From assembly GCF_036324505.1 (NCBI RefSeq), contig NC_086370.1, forward strand, positions 23,783,565-23,847,564: a stretch of DNA of 64,000 nucleotides, read 5' to 3'. Every line of letters begins with the position of its first letter. The stretch's first letter is position 1. Origin of the DNA: Eleginops maclovinus. Lineage: Eukaryota; Chordata; Actinopteri; Perciformes; Eleginopidae. Positions 61,664 through 64,000 of the stretch are shown here, one piece after another. Made by a program: the position numbers and the translations under genes. Under the pieces are notes generated by a model, which did not search any database, was not told the DNA's origin, and saw nothing but the letters and a program-made list of their open reading frames with translations.

Positions 61664-63127
61664 CAGTGGTATGCAAAAGTTTGGGCACCCCTTAGGAAAA
61701 CCACTGCATCAGTTTGTCACTTGCTGAGCTTTTGAAGCAGCAACTTCATTTTAACATATGTTATACCTTATGGTAACAGAAACATCTCAGTAGTGAAATA
61801 ACTTTTATTGGTCAAACAGAAACATGTTTATGTGCATTCAAACAAAAATAGGCATGTGCATACATTTGGGCACCCCTAAGAAATAATTCCATTAATATTT
61901 AGTATTGCCTCCTTTTGCTGCAATAACGGCCTGTAGACGCCTCCTGTAGCCACAGACAAGTCCCTTAAGCCTGGCAGGTGGTATTTTGGCCCATTCTTCC
62001 ACACAAAACGTCTCCAGTTCAGTCAGGTTTCTTGGCCTCCGTGCATGGACAGCCTTCTTCAAATAAATCCATACATTTTCAATGATGTTAAGGTCTGGGG
62101 ACTGGGATGGCCATTCCAGAACATTGTACCTGTGCTTCTGCATGAATTCCTTGGTGGATTTTGATCGGTGCTTAGGATCATTGTCCTGCTGAAAAATCCA
62201 ACCCCGGCGTAGCTTCAACTTTGTGACTGACTCTAGAACATTCTTGTCAAGAATCTCCTGGTACTGTAAGGAATTCATGTGGCCCTCAACTTTAACAAGT
62301 TTTCCAGTACCTGTGCTAGCCACACAGCCCCATAACATGATAGATCCTCCACCAAATTTTACAGTGGGCAACAAGTTCTTTTCATTGAATGCAGTGTGTT
62401 TTTTTTCGCCATGCATACCTGTTCATGTTATGACCAAATAACTCAATCTTGGTCTCATCTGACCACAGTATTTTGTTCCAAAATGCTTCTGGCTTGTCCA
62501 GATGTGCTTTTGCATACCTCATGCGACTCTTCGTGTGATTAACACTCAGGAAAGGCTTTTTGCACATCACCCTTCCAATGAGCTCTTCCTGGTGCAAAGT
62601 ACGCTGGATTGTGGAACGGTGAACAACTACACCATCAGCAGCCAGATGTTGTTGTAGTTCTCTGGAGGTGGTCTGTGGCTTCTCTGTGACCATTTTCACC
62701 ATCCTTCGCCTGTGCCTTCCCCCTATTTTGTCGGCCTACCACATCTTTCCTTTCACACGGACTGTTCCTGTGGCCTTCCATTTCACAACTACGTTTCTGA
62801 CTGTGGAGACAGACAGTTAAACCTGTCAGATAAATTTTTTGTACCCTTCTCCTAATTTATAATGTTGGATTATCTTAGCTTTCAGGTCAGTGGAGAGTTG
62901 TTTTGAGGTCCCATCTTGCCACTCCCTAAGAAAGAAACCTAGGCCAGGCACAGCCAGCTATTACCTATGTTAAATAGCCTTTTTCATGATTGGTTCCACC
63001 TGTCTTTGTAATTGAAGGTCTAATGAGCTAATCAAAGCAATTTTGTGCAGCAACCTGTCAGCTATAAATCGTACAGGTGTTGAAATGAATGCTATTTATA
63101 AGGGTGCCCAAACTTTTGCACATCCCA
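61664..63127 (-). mobile_element. Tc1/mariner element, decayed
   Basis: The left end CAGTGGTATGCAAAAGTTTG follows a TA. The right end reads AGGGTGCCCAAACTTTTGCA and is then degenerate, so the exact right border is uncertain. Between them lies one Tc1-type transposase in the minus direction. Confidence 0.88.
61892..62914 (-). pseudogene. Tc1-like transposase, frameshifted
   Basis: The N-terminal third (from about 62914) has several stops in the HTH region, although VSTVRNVVVKWKATGTVRVK is still readable. 62702-62382 holds SRELQQHLAADGVVVHRSTI and the first catalytic Asp in ILWSDETKIELFG. The frame is lost at the long T run near 62400 (after NMNRYAW) and resumes as 62416-61892. That part has WIFQQDNDPKHRSK (second Asp) and SPDLNIIENVW (third acidic residue). 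All three catalytic residues survive, but the gene cannot be read through. Confidence 0.9.
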
Positions 63128-63666
63128 TTTTTTGCATTTTATTTTATTATAATAAACTATGTAATGCTACCCTAAGAATTTTGGTCTGGAAAACACTAAA
63201 ACGTCTACATCTTTGTAGGAAAACAAATGTTGTTGCTGTTCTATCTTTGCCTTGTTTTTCTATCTGCAGCGTGTTGCCGGTCGTCAGTCTGTCAGACTAA
63301 AATAAAACCCTTTGGTTTTACATATCCGCCGCCCTCTGCAGTTTGTTCATCACCAACAAAACACACAGTCACAGCTTCATCAAACCCAGAATATTTAATG
63401 ATGATTCAAGTCAAACAGGCCTTTAAAACTAAACCTGCACCCTGAAGAGAGCCATGATCAGATGGACCCGAAGAGGATCATTTCAAATCACACCGACGGT
63501 AAAGAATCAGGAGGAAGTGCTGAACAGGAAGTGGTGGTTCTGTGTGATGCTGGCCGTCCTCCTCGCTCCACGGTTCAAAGCCCTGTCGCTGAGAGAGGAA
63601 TGCTGACGTGGAATAAAGAGGAATGACGTGTGTGTAGTTCATGCCAGAATATTCAGTCCAAAACTA

Positions 63667-63709
<43 letters not shown>

Positions 63710-63913
63710 CTGAATCGTCCGTCTGTTGGTGAGCTGTGCCGAGGAAATCACTGCAACACAAAGACAGACGTTAGTGCGGCACAACAAACCAAAGGCAGAA
63801 CCTGTGGAGGTAATCCAGAGAAACGTCTGGTGTTTAACTCAGGACGGTTCAGATCTGAGATCCATTTGTTCAGGATCAAACTGCAGGAGACTTTACAACA
63901 GTATTAAAAAAAA

Positions 63914-63915
<2 letters not shown>
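63128..63915. other. Intergenic after the Tc1 element
   Basis: The first 100-150 bases may still belong to the Tc1 element. The rest is unique sequence with one short GT tract. No gene seen. Confidence 0.4.

Positions 63916-64000
<85 letters not shown>
63916..64000 (+). repeat. (GT)n microsatellite at the window end
   Basis: At least 42 units, running off the end. A shorter GT tract lies at 63668-63702. Confidence 0.98.

Overview
This is eukaryotic DNA, almost certainly from a ray-finned (probably percomorph) fish. The signs are spliced vertebrate genes, a fish-type FISNA-NACHT-LRR-B30.2 (NLRC3-like) immune gene, Tc1, hAT and L1-type transposons, a tRNA-derived SINE and very many long CA/GT tracts. 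Nothing prokaryotic, no CRISPR array and no viral gene was seen. Four genes could be rebuilt exon by exon with matching splice phases; all are on the minus strand.

Region by region: (1) 3114-15306 holds a six-exon PP1 inhibitor gene of the inhibitor-1/DARPP-32 family (ppp1r1c-like, 158 aa). Its long fifth intron contains a 2.5-kb 32-bp minisatellite, a decayed hAT transposase and a SINE. (2) 16.6-19 kb holds at least two exons of a gene I do not recognise, embedded in minisatellites and next to a 670-bp polypurine tract. (3) 21301-24340 is a complete eight-exon plekha3 (FAPP1, PtdIns4P-binding PH domain; 258 aa). (4) 24.3-29 kb has no recognised coding exon. (5) 28979-41751 is a complete eleven-exon pyridoxal kinase gene, pdxk (307 aa). 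An antisense L1-type LINE, a copied fragment of exon 8 and a 57-bp minisatellite lie in its introns. (6) 43.36-45.8 kb holds a second, inverted array of the same 32-bp satellite and a non-LTR reverse-transcriptase fragment. (7) 46746-58931 is an NLRC3-like NLR gene with three near-identical LRR exons and a C-terminal B30.2 domain. One leader exon is out of phase by one base. A 4.1-kb hAT element with a perfect 8-bp target duplication sits between two LRR exons. (8) 59-64 kb is mostly intergenic and contains a decayed Tc1 element.

The genes do not form a functional unit. The small inhibitor gene, the PH-domain adaptor and the vitamin B6 kinase are ordinary conserved genes. The NLR belongs to a rapidly expanding fish family. 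The most informative features are evolutionary: minisatellites that grew out of a mobile element's end, a datable order of insertions and duplications inside the NLR gene, a coding VNTR with a one-base frameshift in the hAT transposase, and an exon fragment copied into another intron. Exon models come from reading splice sites and phases by eye and have not been checked against transcripts.
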